This document shows, piece by piece, positions 27,601 through 35,897 of a stretch of DNA of 64,000 nt (position 1 is its first letter; the number at the start of each line of letters is the position of its first letter). Both the position numbers and the translations under genes were made by a program. The notes beneath the pieces are model-generated. The model was given only the letters and a program-made list of their open reading frames with translations, did not search any database and had not been told where the DNA came from. The stretch is from Bacteroides faecalis (GTDB lineage Bacteria; Bacteroidota; Bacteroidia; Bacteroidales; Bacteroidaceae). The stretch spans positions 186,001-250,000 of the forward strand of contig NZ_BHWB01000001.1 in NCBI RefSeq assembly GCF_003865075.1, read 5' to 3'.

Positions 27601-28918
27601 CTGCAAGCACATAAATACCATATCTGTCACACAAATCATAGAAATAAGGATTGTTCGGATAATGAGAAGTACGTACGGCATTTACATTGAAGGATTTCAT
27701 TAACTGCACATCTTTCTCCATCTCTTCCTTAGAAACAGTACGTCCGTTTTCAGAACTATGGTCATGTCTATCAACTCCCTTAAACAAAGTTGTTTTACCG
27801 TTGATCAACATCTGACCATCACTAGTAAATTCTATTTTGCGGAAGCCTACCTTCACATTACGAATATCCGTTGTTTTACCTTTCCGGATCAAAGAGATAG
27901 CTAAGTTATACAGATTAGGAGTTTCAGCCGTCCATTTCAACGGATTCATCACCTCAAATTCAATATGATTGGTTCCGATTTGAGCACGTGTAGTCTGCTT
28001 GGCAATTTCTTTTCCATTCAGATCCATCAGTTTAACCTGAATCTCATCATTACTCTTCTTGCCAGTAATTTCTACGTCCAGATTAACAATGGCATTTTTA
28101 AATTCTTTGTCCAGATCGGTTGTGAAAAAGAAGTCTCTGATCTGGGTCTTCGGTGCTGACCACAAAAAGACATCTCTAAAGATGCCACTAAAACGCCAGA
28201 AGTCCTGACACTCCAAGAAACTACCATCTGTAAAACGATAAACCTCAACAGCAAGTATATTTTTACCATTCTTCAAATAAGGAGTCAAATTAAACTCTGC
28301 AGGCAGATAGCTGTCTTCCGAATAGCCGACTTTCTTGCCATTCACCCAGATATAGAATCCAGCTTCTACCCCATTAAAACGGATGAAAATATCACGTCCC
28401 TTCCAAGAATCCGGTAAGGTAAACTCCCGACGATAACTACCAACCGGATTAGGCATGGTAGCAAATGTATAATCAGAAGGACGAGGTTGAATAACGTTAG
28501 GCCACTCTACCTTACGCCAATCACAGAAAGGATAGATAACATTACAATACAGCGGTTTGTCCCATTTTTTATTGTGACGTATCGCTTCGATCTGCCAAGG
28601 GGCAGGTACTTTGATATCATCCCACCCGCTAACATCATACTCCGACCGGTAAAAATCCTGTGGTCTGTCTTTAGGATCGGCTACCCAATGGAATTTCCAT
28701 GTGCCGTTCAATGTTTTGTAATAAGGAGATTCTTCAATGGTTAAATCCATCGCTTGTTGTTCGTTAGCAAAAGGAATAGCTATCTGACAAGCCACCTCTT
28801 TATTCACTCCCGACACATACTCATTGTTCCATTCCGGCTTATCGGTATTCTGTGCTACAACAGATAAAGGCAAAGTCAGAAATGCAATCAATGCACTGTT
28901 CATGATTTGTCGTTTCAT
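24659..28918 (-). CDS. GH2 beta-galactosidase (LacZ-type) with discoidin domains
   Basis: A 1419-aa exported GH2 enzyme. The signal peptide ends near LSVVAQ. A LacZ-type core follows: sugar-binding domain (GFYIWVNGKKVGYSEDSY), immunoglobulin-like domain, TIM barrel with acid/base Glu486 in WSLGNESGNG and nucleophile Glu555 in VVCEYAHAMGNS, then a beta-galactosidase small-chain-like domain. The last 350 residues or so add a chitobiase-C-terminal-like module (GAKIYYSLNGEKYKEYTG) and two F5/8 type C (discoidin) domains, each ending in a YFKLIAL or YVKLQAL strand, probably sugar-binding. Both catalytic residues are present, so it should be active, most likely on beta-galactosides. It is divergent from the smaller GH2 at 29189 with 270 bp between them. 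Confidence 0.92.
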   Translation of the reverse strand: MKRQIMNSALIAFLTLPLSVVAQNTDKPEWNNEYVSGVNKEVACQIAIPFANEQQAMDLTIEESPYYKTLNGTWKFHWVADPKDRPQDFYRSEYDVSGWDDIKVPAPWQIEAIRHNKKWDKPLYCNVIYPFCDWRKVEWPNVIQPRPSDYTFATMPNPVGSYRREFTLPDSWKGRDIFIRFNGVEAGFYIWVNGKKVGYSEDSYLPAEFNLTPYLKNGKNILAVEVYRFTDGSFLECQDFWRFSGIFRDVFLWSAPKTQIRDFFFTTDLDKEFKNAIVNLDVEITGKKSNDEIQVKLMDLNGKEIAKQTTRAQIGTNHIEFEVMNPLKWTAETPNLYNLAISLIRKGKTTDIRNVKVGFRKIEFTSDGQMLINGKTTLFKGVDRHDHSSENGRTVSKEEMEKDVQLMKSFNVNAVRTSHYPNNPYFYDLCDRYGIYVLAEANVECHGLMALSHEPSWKKSFTERSENMVRRYRNHPSVMMWSLGNESGNGINFKSAEEAVKKLDKTRPTHYEGNSSFCDVTSNMYPSVEWLENVGKERLEKSQKGEAVKPHVVCEYAHAMGNSMGNFREYWETYERYPALIGGFIWDWVDQSIKVPTPDGTGYYMAVGGDFGDKPNDGNFCTNGVIFSDRTYAPKALEVKKIHQPVKVEALGDGKYKITNKRFHTGLDDLYGRYEIMEDGKVLSSGNLEELQLDAQGSKVITIADPVLTKVPGAEYFIKFSFCQKKDTDWEKAGYEVASEQIKIADSEKPVFKAGNGAISCTETEKGYLVKGERFEATFSKEEGTVSSYVLDGVPLISKGLELNVFRAPTDNDKQVDGDWQRKGLYNMSLEPGQWEMRQEDGKVILAIKNIYKGKSGFDFQTTIEYTVAADGSILVNSTIIPAMNGETIPRVGYRLELPEGFERMRWFGCGPFENYVDRKDASYVGIYDDQVSNKWLNYIRSQEMGNHEDVRWISITNPNGVGFVFVAGDKMSATALHVRAQDMVDPNDLRKLYHRYEVPVRKETILCLDAATRPLGNASCGPGPMRKYELFSQPTVFSFMMLPLERSYLKDELAKKARVRMPVSMPVLIERGNDGYLNLKTSTPGAKIYYSLNGEKYKEYTGAIELISGGKVQAYAVSENLGKSMVTSAEFPIYVDRSGWKIVSVSSENKGEEAKNAIDGDPNTIWHTRWSENEAKHPHEIIVDMASLLEIDQFIYQPRNSENGRIKDYELYFSTDGKTWENKIKGAFENSSSSQIVRLEKPIVARYFKLIALSELFGRNWASAAELNVNVTKNLSGVTGSKQRVIYVDSDADDSMKLAADGNINTYWHTVHNQFYLAPYPHEIQMHLSKEMKVKGIKYTPRQDSSEGRIAKYEIYVSRDGKEWGKAVASGTFTDSKDTQKVEFTPRSVKYVKLQALSACSKDDKRAAVAELEILVEE

Positions 28919-28986
28919 AAAATTGATTGGTTATTTAGTTTTAATGTTTCTCCATGGTTCATGTTTTCCAGAGTTTCATTCGCTTA

Positions 28987-28994
28987 CAAATGTA
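28987..28994 (-). promoter_or_regulatory. Candidate -7 box of the large GH2 gene
   Basis: The minus strand reads TACATTTG, matching TAnnTTTG, 68 bp upstream of the start at 28918. No clear -33 TTTG is seen at the expected spacing. Confidence 0.4.
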
Positions 28995-29132
28995 GTGTTT
29001 TTTTTCGGCTTTAATAATGAATTTATAATATTTATGATATATACGCTTTAAAATATAACCGGTTTATTGCTATAATGAACAGATAATGTCCTTATTTGAA
29101 TAGTTTATTTCTTTTTCTCCTTTATTAATTCT

Positions 29133-29140
29133 TAACTTTG
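29133..29140 (+). promoter_or_regulatory. Candidate -7 box of the small GH2 gene
   Basis: TAACTTTG matches TAnnTTTG, 48 bp upstream of the ATG at 29189. The nearest TTTG upstream (29095) is too far to be a standard -33 element, so the match is partial. Confidence 0.4.
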
Positions 29141-29188
29141 TAATCAACTAACATCTTTAAATATTACAAAAAACAAAATTTACTAAAC

Positions 29189-30955
29189 ATGAGAAAAGCA
29201 CATCTTATTCTAGTTGGCTTACTACTTTCTTTTGTAGCTAAAGCAACCAATGATATTCCCCGATCGGAATATCCGCGCCCACAGTTCGAAAGAAGTACTT
29301 GGGTTAATTTAAACGGAACCTGGACATATGAGCTCGATTCCGACAATACAGGGAACAAGCGCAACCTGCCAACGTCAAAGAGCCTCAGCGGTACAATTAC
29401 TGTCCCTTTCTGCCCGGAAAGTAAGCTATCGGGGGTTAACCACACGGATTTTATAAAAAGAATATGGTATCAACGATCTCTGACCATACCGACAGATTGG
29501 GAGAACAAGAAGATTTTACTCCATTTCGGTGCTGTTGATTATGTTGCAGAAATCTATCTGGATGGACGTATGGTCGGTTTCCATTATGGTGGAAGTACCC
29601 CATTTTCAATAGACTTAACTCAGATAACCAAACCAGGACAAACCTATAATCTTGTGGTAGCTGCGTCCGACAATCCAAGGTCAGGACTTCAGGCATGTGG
29701 CAAACAATCTCTGGAAAAATCTTCTTTTGCATGTTTTTACACCCGCGTTACCGGTATCTGGCAGACTGTATGGATGGAAGCTGTCTCTACCTATGGATTG
29801 GAATCAGCAATCACTTCTCCAAACATCGACAATAAACAATTGACAATCACTCCACAATTCTATCAAATATCCGATGGTCAGACACTGGAAGTTACGTTAT
29901 ATGACGGTCAGAGAAAAGTCGCTCAACAAATATCCCAATGTGCTAATGGTAGCGATCTGACTCTACCTATAAAAAAAATGAAACTTTGGAGTCCCGAAAC
30001 TCCTCATTTGTACGGTATCACCTACCGTATAAAAGATGCTAAAGGACAGGTTATCGACGAAGTAAAATCATACGTAGGCATGCGCAAAGTTCACACAGCT
30101 AACGGACAATTTTACTTAAACAATGAGCCTTATTTCCAGCGTTTGGTTATGAATCAAGGATATTATCCCGACGGAATTTGGACTGCGCCCACCGACGAGG
30201 CCCTAAAAAATGATATTCTATTAGGTAAAGCCGCCGGCTTTAATGGTGCACGTCTACACCAAAAGATTTTCGAAGAACGATTCCATTATTGGGCAGACAA
30301 ACTTGGATTTATCACTTGGGTAGAATCTCCTAACGGCGGAATGGATCCTAATAACGAGGTTGCATCACGGAATTTCCTCAGTGAATGGGCGGAAATCCTT
30401 GAACGGGATCGGAATCACCCTTCCATAATCACCTGGTCTCCCTTCACTCTATTTAGTAGAATTACACCTACATTCATACGACTAATATTTGATACACAAA
30501 AGATAACTAAAGCCATTGATCCTAGCCGACCATTCAATGATCTTACAAGTTTCCACTGCGTTACTGATATCTGGAGTATCATGAACTATGAGTCAGACGT
30601 AACGCGCTTCGCATTAAAACTGAAACCGGATAAAAATAAAGCAGAATATACCAATCAGCCCCTTTTCATTGGTGAATTTGGTGGTCTTGTTTGGGAAACA
30701 TCAGAAAGCGCCAAAGGTACATGGGGGCATGGAGGTATGTTTACCAACGAAGATGATATCTATGAGTGTCTGGAAAAGCTAGTCGATGCAATTCAGACTT
30801 CTGGAAATATTACCGGATTTTGTTACACTCAGCTTACTGATATCGAACAGGAAAAGAATGGTATCTACAACTATAATCGTGAACCCAAACTAAACGTTGA
30901 ACGAGTCAAATCTATCTTTGAAAAAATCCCAAGTAGACCGACAAAGAAAAAATAA
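29189..30955 (+). CDS. GH2-family protein, acid/base residues apparently lost
   Basis: A 588-aa exported GH2-fold protein (signal peptide to VAKATND). The sugar-binding domain, Ig-like domain and TIM barrel are all recognisable (WVNLNGTWTYELD, FACFYTRVTGIWQTVWMEAV). The nucleophile position is kept as Glu496 in FIGEFGGLVW and the tail GFCYTQLTDIEQEKNGIY is typical. But where relatives carry Asn-Glu after NHPSIITW(T/S)P(F/L), this protein reads WSPFTLFSRITPT, with Thr420-Leu421. The general acid/base Glu would be missing, so normal hydrolysis is doubtful. It could be a binding protein, an impaired enzyme, or the product of two compensating frame changes. Divergent from the LacZ-type GH2. The fold call is strong; activity is uncertain. 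Confidence 0.85.
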   Translation: MRKAHLILVGLLLSFVAKATNDIPRSEYPRPQFERSTWVNLNGTWTYELDSDNTGNKRNLPTSKSLSGTITVPFCPESKLSGVNHTDFIKRIWYQRSLTIPTDWENKKILLHFGAVDYVAEIYLDGRMVGFHYGGSTPFSIDLTQITKPGQTYNLVVAASDNPRSGLQACGKQSLEKSSFACFYTRVTGIWQTVWMEAVSTYGLESAITSPNIDNKQLTITPQFYQISDGQTLEVTLYDGQRKVAQQISQCANGSDLTLPIKKMKLWSPETPHLYGITYRIKDAKGQVIDEVKSYVGMRKVHTANGQFYLNNEPYFQRLVMNQGYYPDGIWTAPTDEALKNDILLGKAAGFNGARLHQKIFEERFHYWADKLGFITWVESPNGGMDPNNEVASRNFLSEWAEILERDRNHPSIITWSPFTLFSRITPTFIRLIFDTQKITKAIDPSRPFNDLTSFHCVTDIWSIMNYESDVTRFALKLKPDKNKAEYTNQPLFIGEFGGLVWETSESAKGTWGHGGMFTNEDDIYECLEKLVDAIQTSGNITGFCYTQLTDIEQEKNGIYNYNREPKLNVERVKSIFEKIPSRPTKKK

Positions 30956-30986
30956 ACCTAACTCATTCCTAGCATACAAATGAACC

Positions 30987-31020
30987 CGGCAACATAATCC
31001 TATTCGGATCTTTGTTGCCG
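30987..31020. terminator. Bidirectional hairpin between convergent genes
   Basis: CGGCAACA at 30987-30994 pairs with TGTTGCCG at 31013-31020, and outer bases AAC/GTT extend the stem imperfectly. It lies between the convergent stops at 30955 and 31054 and probably terminates both genes. Confidence 0.6.
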
Positions 31021-31053
31021 AGTTGATAATTTTAGAAATTAACAGATTCCTAC

Positions 31054-33258
31054 TTACTCACTCTCAATGTATTCAATCCCTTTCTTGATCCACATATCCT
31101 CTCCAGCTTCCACATCTTCCACTGTTTGCCCCACCGGAATATCAATACTCACTCCAACTCTCTGATTCAATTTCCAATCCGGATAGAATACACCAGCCAT
31201 TGTATAGTTAAACTTTATCCCGCGAGGCAGATACAAATAACCGATGTGGCCGTTTGCTCCGGCAGTTTGTGTACCTATAACTGCACTGTGCGGTGCTCTC
31301 CGAAAAGCAATCGATGTTAGCTCTCCTTGACTTTGAGTCATTTCATTTACCAGAATTGCAATTTTACCCTTGAAATAATCGGGATTCCCTTGAGTAGTAC
31401 CAACATCTCCATATATATCTAGAAAGAAATTACCCGGATACTTTTTCGAATTCATTGTAAACCACACATAGGGAGTTAACTTAGGATAAAGGTACTTCTC
31501 AAGCATTCCCTTTATCTCCCAAGTTGGATACTTACGCATATCCAATATAAGCCCTTTGGCATTAAGGCGAGTCTTCATCATCTGTTCCACCTCCTTCATG
31601 CTTGTTTCTCCAGCATTGATATAAAGAATATCTTTTGCATTCAATCCATAATCTACCGGTCTCTTTCTGCCTTCAGGTTCTACTCGGATAAAGGCTTGCA
31701 TTGGGATCACACATTCATGAGACTGACCTTGATACCCTACTTTGATTTTTAGCTCACTCTCTGTTGTAGCCAATAATCGGAAGGAAGTATTCCTCAACAA
31801 TCCTCTTTCATTGGAAGAAGGAATGGTAGAACGGTAGCTCTCCACAATTTCCGAAATAGGTTTATCGTTCACAGCCAGTATGACCATTCCCCTGTCAAGT
31901 CCCTGCACCATAGTAGATTGCACTACGAGATTTCCATCCTTTGTCTGAGTCAGCTCTACCGGAAGCCCATATAAACGAAGCTCATTATTAGGAAACTCGA
32001 GATTTCCATGCGAATCATTAATTTCGGCAGACAACTTCCGTATGGAATAATCCAGGTCTTTTTCTGAAGGGGCATTTATAAATTCAGGGAGATACTGTGC
32101 CAGAAGTGTATCCCATTTATGATCCGTTAAATTCGTGTAAGGATAACCATATTGGATCGCATTCCAAAGCCTGTAAACTGTAAGAATGCGATAGCCCTGA
32201 TCCTCCCAACCGATTCCGGGATAGGGTTTATCTCTAGCAAACTCGACCTCCTCTTTTCCGGTCAATATGGGAAGATAATAGTTGAGTACGCAATTACGTT
32301 TTGCATTCTTGATTTTCACCAGTTTCTTAGACAGTGCCTTATCAAAAAGAGCCGGGTCTTCCAACCAAGCCAATTGGGCAAAACGATGATACAAACTGGA
32401 ATCTTTCACAGCGTAGTCCTCAGTTTCCTTGATTTCACCGTACTTATCCAACCATTTGCTCAAAAGTGAATTTCTTTCTTTTTGGTTTTTTGCAGCAGCT
32501 ATCTCAGGCATCACTCTAAAAAGTTCAAAATCCCAGTTATACTTACCAATTACTACTTGCGGATGAAAATACTTGAGAAATCCCCAGACTTTACCCAATA
32601 CTTCCAGATTTTCCAAAGTCTGCTGATTAACTTCACCAATTAATATTCCAGAATTTCCTACAAATTCCAGATCCTTATCCACTTTTTTATCCGAATTTTT
32701 GATGATATCTAAGGATTGACCGTCTACTAATACCTGGCAATCATTTACCCAAAATTTTACCTCTCCTTCACAAAGTATCTGAAGGAAAAATTTATCAGAA
32801 CGTTCGAATGGCATTTCCACACAGAAATCTGTCCATTCCTGATCTCCGTTACATACCACATCAACGGTCTGTTTCTCTACTTTCCGATAATGAGTATCCA
32901 GTTTGATGGAAAAACGGGCTTTTGCCTGATTCGCCTGCTGGTATTTATATTTGCCTTTAAAAACAATTGTTTTTCCTATAATATCCCGATTTATCATGTA
33001 GAAAAGTACATCCGCCATATTTTCGTTGGTAGACGAAAGAAATAATGACGATTCATTATTAAAACGGACATCAGTATCCACCCGAACATTCTTATTCTCA
33101 CTATACCAAGCCATGTTGGGCATTCCCTGCATAGGATTGAAAGAGATGATACGTGTCTTCTCAAAAGTCAGGAGCCCCTTTTTACCCTGATCAGACTGTG
33201 CGCATAGATTAAAAGCAATCAGCGCAAATAGCAATAGGCTAAATAATCTGGTTTTCAT
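31054..33258 (-). CDS. S41-family (C-terminal processing type) peptidase, exported
   Basis: A 734-aa exported protein with signal peptide ending at FNLCAQ. Residues 30-190 form a beta-rich, carbohydrate-binding-like segment with alternating strands (FFLQILCEGEVKFWVNDCQV). A helical linker follows (VWGFLKYFHPQVVIGKYNWD), then a PDZ-like region (GMVILAVNDKPISEIV). The S41 domain carries MTQSQGELTSIAF with the likely catalytic Ser and VIGTQTAGANG. The usual Lys of classic tail-specific proteases is not evident at the expected place, which fits the tricorn-like S41B branch that uses a different set of residues. Substrate is unknown. It stands alone, convergent with the GH2 gene and 267 bp after the DPP7 gene. 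Confidence 0.85.
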   Translation of the reverse strand: MKTRLFSLLLFALIAFNLCAQSDQGKKGLLTFEKTRIISFNPMQGMPNMAWYSENKNVRVDTDVRFNNESSLFLSSTNENMADVLFYMINRDIIGKTIVFKGKYKYQQANQAKARFSIKLDTHYRKVEKQTVDVVCNGDQEWTDFCVEMPFERSDKFFLQILCEGEVKFWVNDCQVLVDGQSLDIIKNSDKKVDKDLEFVGNSGILIGEVNQQTLENLEVLGKVWGFLKYFHPQVVIGKYNWDFELFRVMPEIAAAKNQKERNSLLSKWLDKYGEIKETEDYAVKDSSLYHRFAQLAWLEDPALFDKALSKKLVKIKNAKRNCVLNYYLPILTGKEEVEFARDKPYPGIGWEDQGYRILTVYRLWNAIQYGYPYTNLTDHKWDTLLAQYLPEFINAPSEKDLDYSIRKLSAEINDSHGNLEFPNNELRLYGLPVELTQTKDGNLVVQSTMVQGLDRGMVILAVNDKPISEIVESYRSTIPSSNERGLLRNTSFRLLATTESELKIKVGYQGQSHECVIPMQAFIRVEPEGRKRPVDYGLNAKDILYINAGETSMKEVEQMMKTRLNAKGLILDMRKYPTWEIKGMLEKYLYPKLTPYVWFTMNSKKYPGNFFLDIYGDVGTTQGNPDYFKGKIAILVNEMTQSQGELTSIAFRRAPHSAVIGTQTAGANGHIGYLYLPRGIKFNYTMAGVFYPDWKLNQRVGVSIDIPVGQTVEDVEAGEDMWIKKGIEYIESE

Positions 33259-33525
33259 ATGTATAATAGTTTTGTAATCAATTTAAAGACCTACACATGA
33301 CAAAGATGAGAAAAAAGAAATAAAATCAAAGACAATATCTGTTCATAATATAGCATATTCATTCTATTGCAACTCAAAATGAGGAAATCCAGATGATTTA
33401 TCAACTATATAGATTTTTTCACTCTCCTAAAGTAATAACAATTCTGAATGACAGAATGATAAGCTAATCAATATTCTGATACAACGTTCAAATACCCCCT
33501 ATAAGATCTATAAAAAACAGCCTTT

Positions 33526-35667
33526 TTATCGATCTATTTTGAGTTCTCCAATGAGATTGGCAGCCTTTCCATATTTCTCTATAATGAAAAGTACATAACG
33601 AATATCCACACCAATACAACGTTGCAATTCAGGTTCGAATACAATATCACTGCTCATTGCTTCCCAATTGCCATCAAAAGCCAAACCGAGCAATTCTCCT
33701 TTGGCATTAAACATAGCACTACCGGAATTTCCTCCTGTTATATCATTATTGGAGATAAAGCAAACACTCATATCACCTTTCTCATTGGCATAACGGCCGA
33801 AATCCCCGGAAGAAAACAAAGACAGTAACTCTGGCTGAATAGCAAAATCTATATCTCCAGCATGCTCTCTTACCTTCTCGAAAATACCTTTCACTGTAGT
33901 ATAATAGTCGTAAGTAGCACCATCAAAAGGAGAATAACCGGCAACAGATCCAAAGCTAAGTCTCATCGTAGAATTTGCATCCGGATAGAAGTTACGGTCA
34001 GCATACATGCGACGCATAGCAGCATTGAATAAACGTTCACCTTCTTCTATCTGTTCGGAAGCATCGGAAATACTCTGATTCATCTCATAATATTTCACGA
34101 TTAAGTCGATACTCAAAGCAATAGCCGGATCTTCAATCAGATTATAAGTAGTATCCTTCTCTAAGAAACGCTTCAAACCTTTGGGAGTAGTTACCTGCGA
34201 GGTAGCATACAGAGAATCTACATAAGTCTGTATATTTCCATGATACAGCGTATCTATCTGCGCATACATAGCTGGCAAGTACTTTTTATCGACCTTAGTT
34301 TGATATTCTTTTAACATTGCGGCAAAGACCTCTTTATCGATAGATAAATCGAGATTATCATATTTCTCCAATAATTTCTTCATCCGACTAAGTACCTGCT
34401 TCTCTTCACCTTCAAAGTCGAAGTTCAAAATTTCCAATGCAATCTGAACCAGTTCAGGACCATTGATAAATGACTCCCCGAAAAAAGCCAGAGCACGATT
34501 CGTTTCACGACGCTGACTATAGCCTAACTCCAGATTCGAAAACAGGCGAAGTAACTTCTCCCTTTCTGCGGGATGTGCCTGAATCCAATCCCGAAGTGCC
34601 ACTTCCGCTTCCCGTTTCTTCTCTAATACTTTTAAATGCCGAATTGCTTTATTAGTACCAATGCTATTCTTCCAATAATTGGAGCTTTCATCGTACTTTG
34701 AAGCATATTTAATCCGAATATCCGGACGACGGTCCATTTCCCGTTTCCAAATAGCCTGTTTTACTCCACGCACATCAATCATTGCCTGATTCATTCCATT
34801 CATCATCTCTTCGATACCATAGGAAGAAAGGTAACGTTCCGTACTTCCCGGATAACCAAGTGTCATACAGAAAGAGCCTTCTTTGTATCCATCCAAAGAA
34901 ATCGGAGCCACATATTCCGGACGATAGGGAACGTTTTCCGGAGAATAATCTGCCGGACCATTCTCTTTATTGGCATAGATACGAAAAACGCTGAAATCGC
35001 CTGTATGACGTGGCCACATCCAATTGTCCGTATCCCAACCAAACTTTCCTACAGAAGATGGCGGTGCAAAAACTAAACGAACATCATTAAAATCACGATA
35101 GACAGAAAGCCAGAACTCGTTTCCTGCATAATATGCATCGACAACCCCCGTCAGAGTAGAATCATTCTTTGAGACTTCATCACTAATGACAACCATCATT
35201 GAATCGACAGCCACCTTGCGTTCACTCTCCGTATTTGCATCTTTAGTTGCAGCAAGTACCCGCTTGGTGACATCCTCCGTACGAAGCAGAAAACGCACAT
35301 ATAACTCCGGATTGGGTAATTCCTCCTGAAGATTATGTGCCACGAATCCATCTTTCAGGTAATCGTGTTCAACAGAAGAATGCTGCTGAATGCTACTGAA
35401 TCCGCAATGGTGATTAGTAAACACAAGCCCGTCTTCAGAGACTACTACTCCCGAGCAAAAGCCTCCAAAGCTGACTACTGCATCCGCCAAACAAGGTTTC
35501 TTGGGGTCATATAATTTACTTACAGGCATTTTCAGACCAAGTTCTTTCATTACCCGTTTTGCCTGCTTGTTTTTCTGAAGGTTTCCAAGCAACCACATTC
35601 CTTCGTCAGCAGATACGCTCTGCAAACAAATAGAAAGAATTACAATTACAAATAGTTTAAGTCTCAT
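33526..35667 (-). CDS. S46 dipeptidyl-peptidase, DPP7 type
   Basis: Periplasmic serine exopeptidase that releases N-terminal dipeptides from oligopeptides. I prefer the ATG at 35667 (MRLKLFVIVILSICLQSVSA, a good signal peptide) over the in-frame TTG at 35676. The chymotrypsin-like motifs are FTNHHCGF with the catalytic His and DITGGNSGSAMF with Ser648. The residue that distinguishes DPP7 from DPP11 is Gly666 in FDGNWEAMS; DPP11 has Arg there. By that rule the enzyme should prefer hydrophobic P1 residues rather than Asp/Glu. Residue numbers match the pattern known for the Porphyromonas gingivalis enzymes as I recall them. It stands as a single gene with a 258-bp gap upstream of the S41 gene. 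Confidence 0.92.
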   Translation of the reverse strand: MRLKLFVIVILSICLQSVSADEGMWLLGNLQKNKQAKRVMKELGLKMPVSKLYDPKKPCLADAVVSFGGFCSGVVVSEDGLVFTNHHCGFSSIQQHSSVEHDYLKDGFVAHNLQEELPNPELYVRFLLRTEDVTKRVLAATKDANTESERKVAVDSMMVVISDEVSKNDSTLTGVVDAYYAGNEFWLSVYRDFNDVRLVFAPPSSVGKFGWDTDNWMWPRHTGDFSVFRIYANKENGPADYSPENVPYRPEYVAPISLDGYKEGSFCMTLGYPGSTERYLSSYGIEEMMNGMNQAMIDVRGVKQAIWKREMDRRPDIRIKYASKYDESSNYWKNSIGTNKAIRHLKVLEKKREAEVALRDWIQAHPAEREKLLRLFSNLELGYSQRRETNRALAFFGESFINGPELVQIALEILNFDFEGEEKQVLSRMKKLLEKYDNLDLSIDKEVFAAMLKEYQTKVDKKYLPAMYAQIDTLYHGNIQTYVDSLYATSQVTTPKGLKRFLEKDTTYNLIEDPAIALSIDLIVKYYEMNQSISDASEQIEEGERLFNAAMRRMYADRNFYPDANSTMRLSFGSVAGYSPFDGATYDYYTTVKGIFEKVREHAGDIDFAIQPELLSLFSSGDFGRYANEKGDMSVCFISNNDITGGNSGSAMFNAKGELLGLAFDGNWEAMSSDIVFEPELQRCIGVDIRYVLFIIEKYGKAANLIGELKIDR

Positions 35668-35742
35668 AAGTACCAATGCTTTATTATCTTATTACTATCT
35701 GTCATGGAGAGTCCGGAGAGGTATCCCTTCTTTGCATTATAC

Positions 35743-35777
35743 AGAGAGAAGAGATTCTTCACTTCGTTCAGAATGAC
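35743..35777 (+). repeat. Dispersed repeat, copy 1
   Basis: The segment contains AGAGAAGAGATTCTTCAC followed by TTCGTTCAGAATGAC. A closely similar copy lies at 60112-60143, with two substitutions, a short indel and a different 3-base core. It lies in the gap between the DUF389 stop (35898) and the DPP7 start. Confidence 0.5.
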
Positions 35778-35897
35778 GGATGCTATCATACTATAAATTA
35801 ATTAGATGATATGCTTTTATATTATTTTATTCACTCACACAATCTCGATACATCAGCCTTTGACCAAACTAGTTATAGCCTTTCGAGTTCATGCCCT

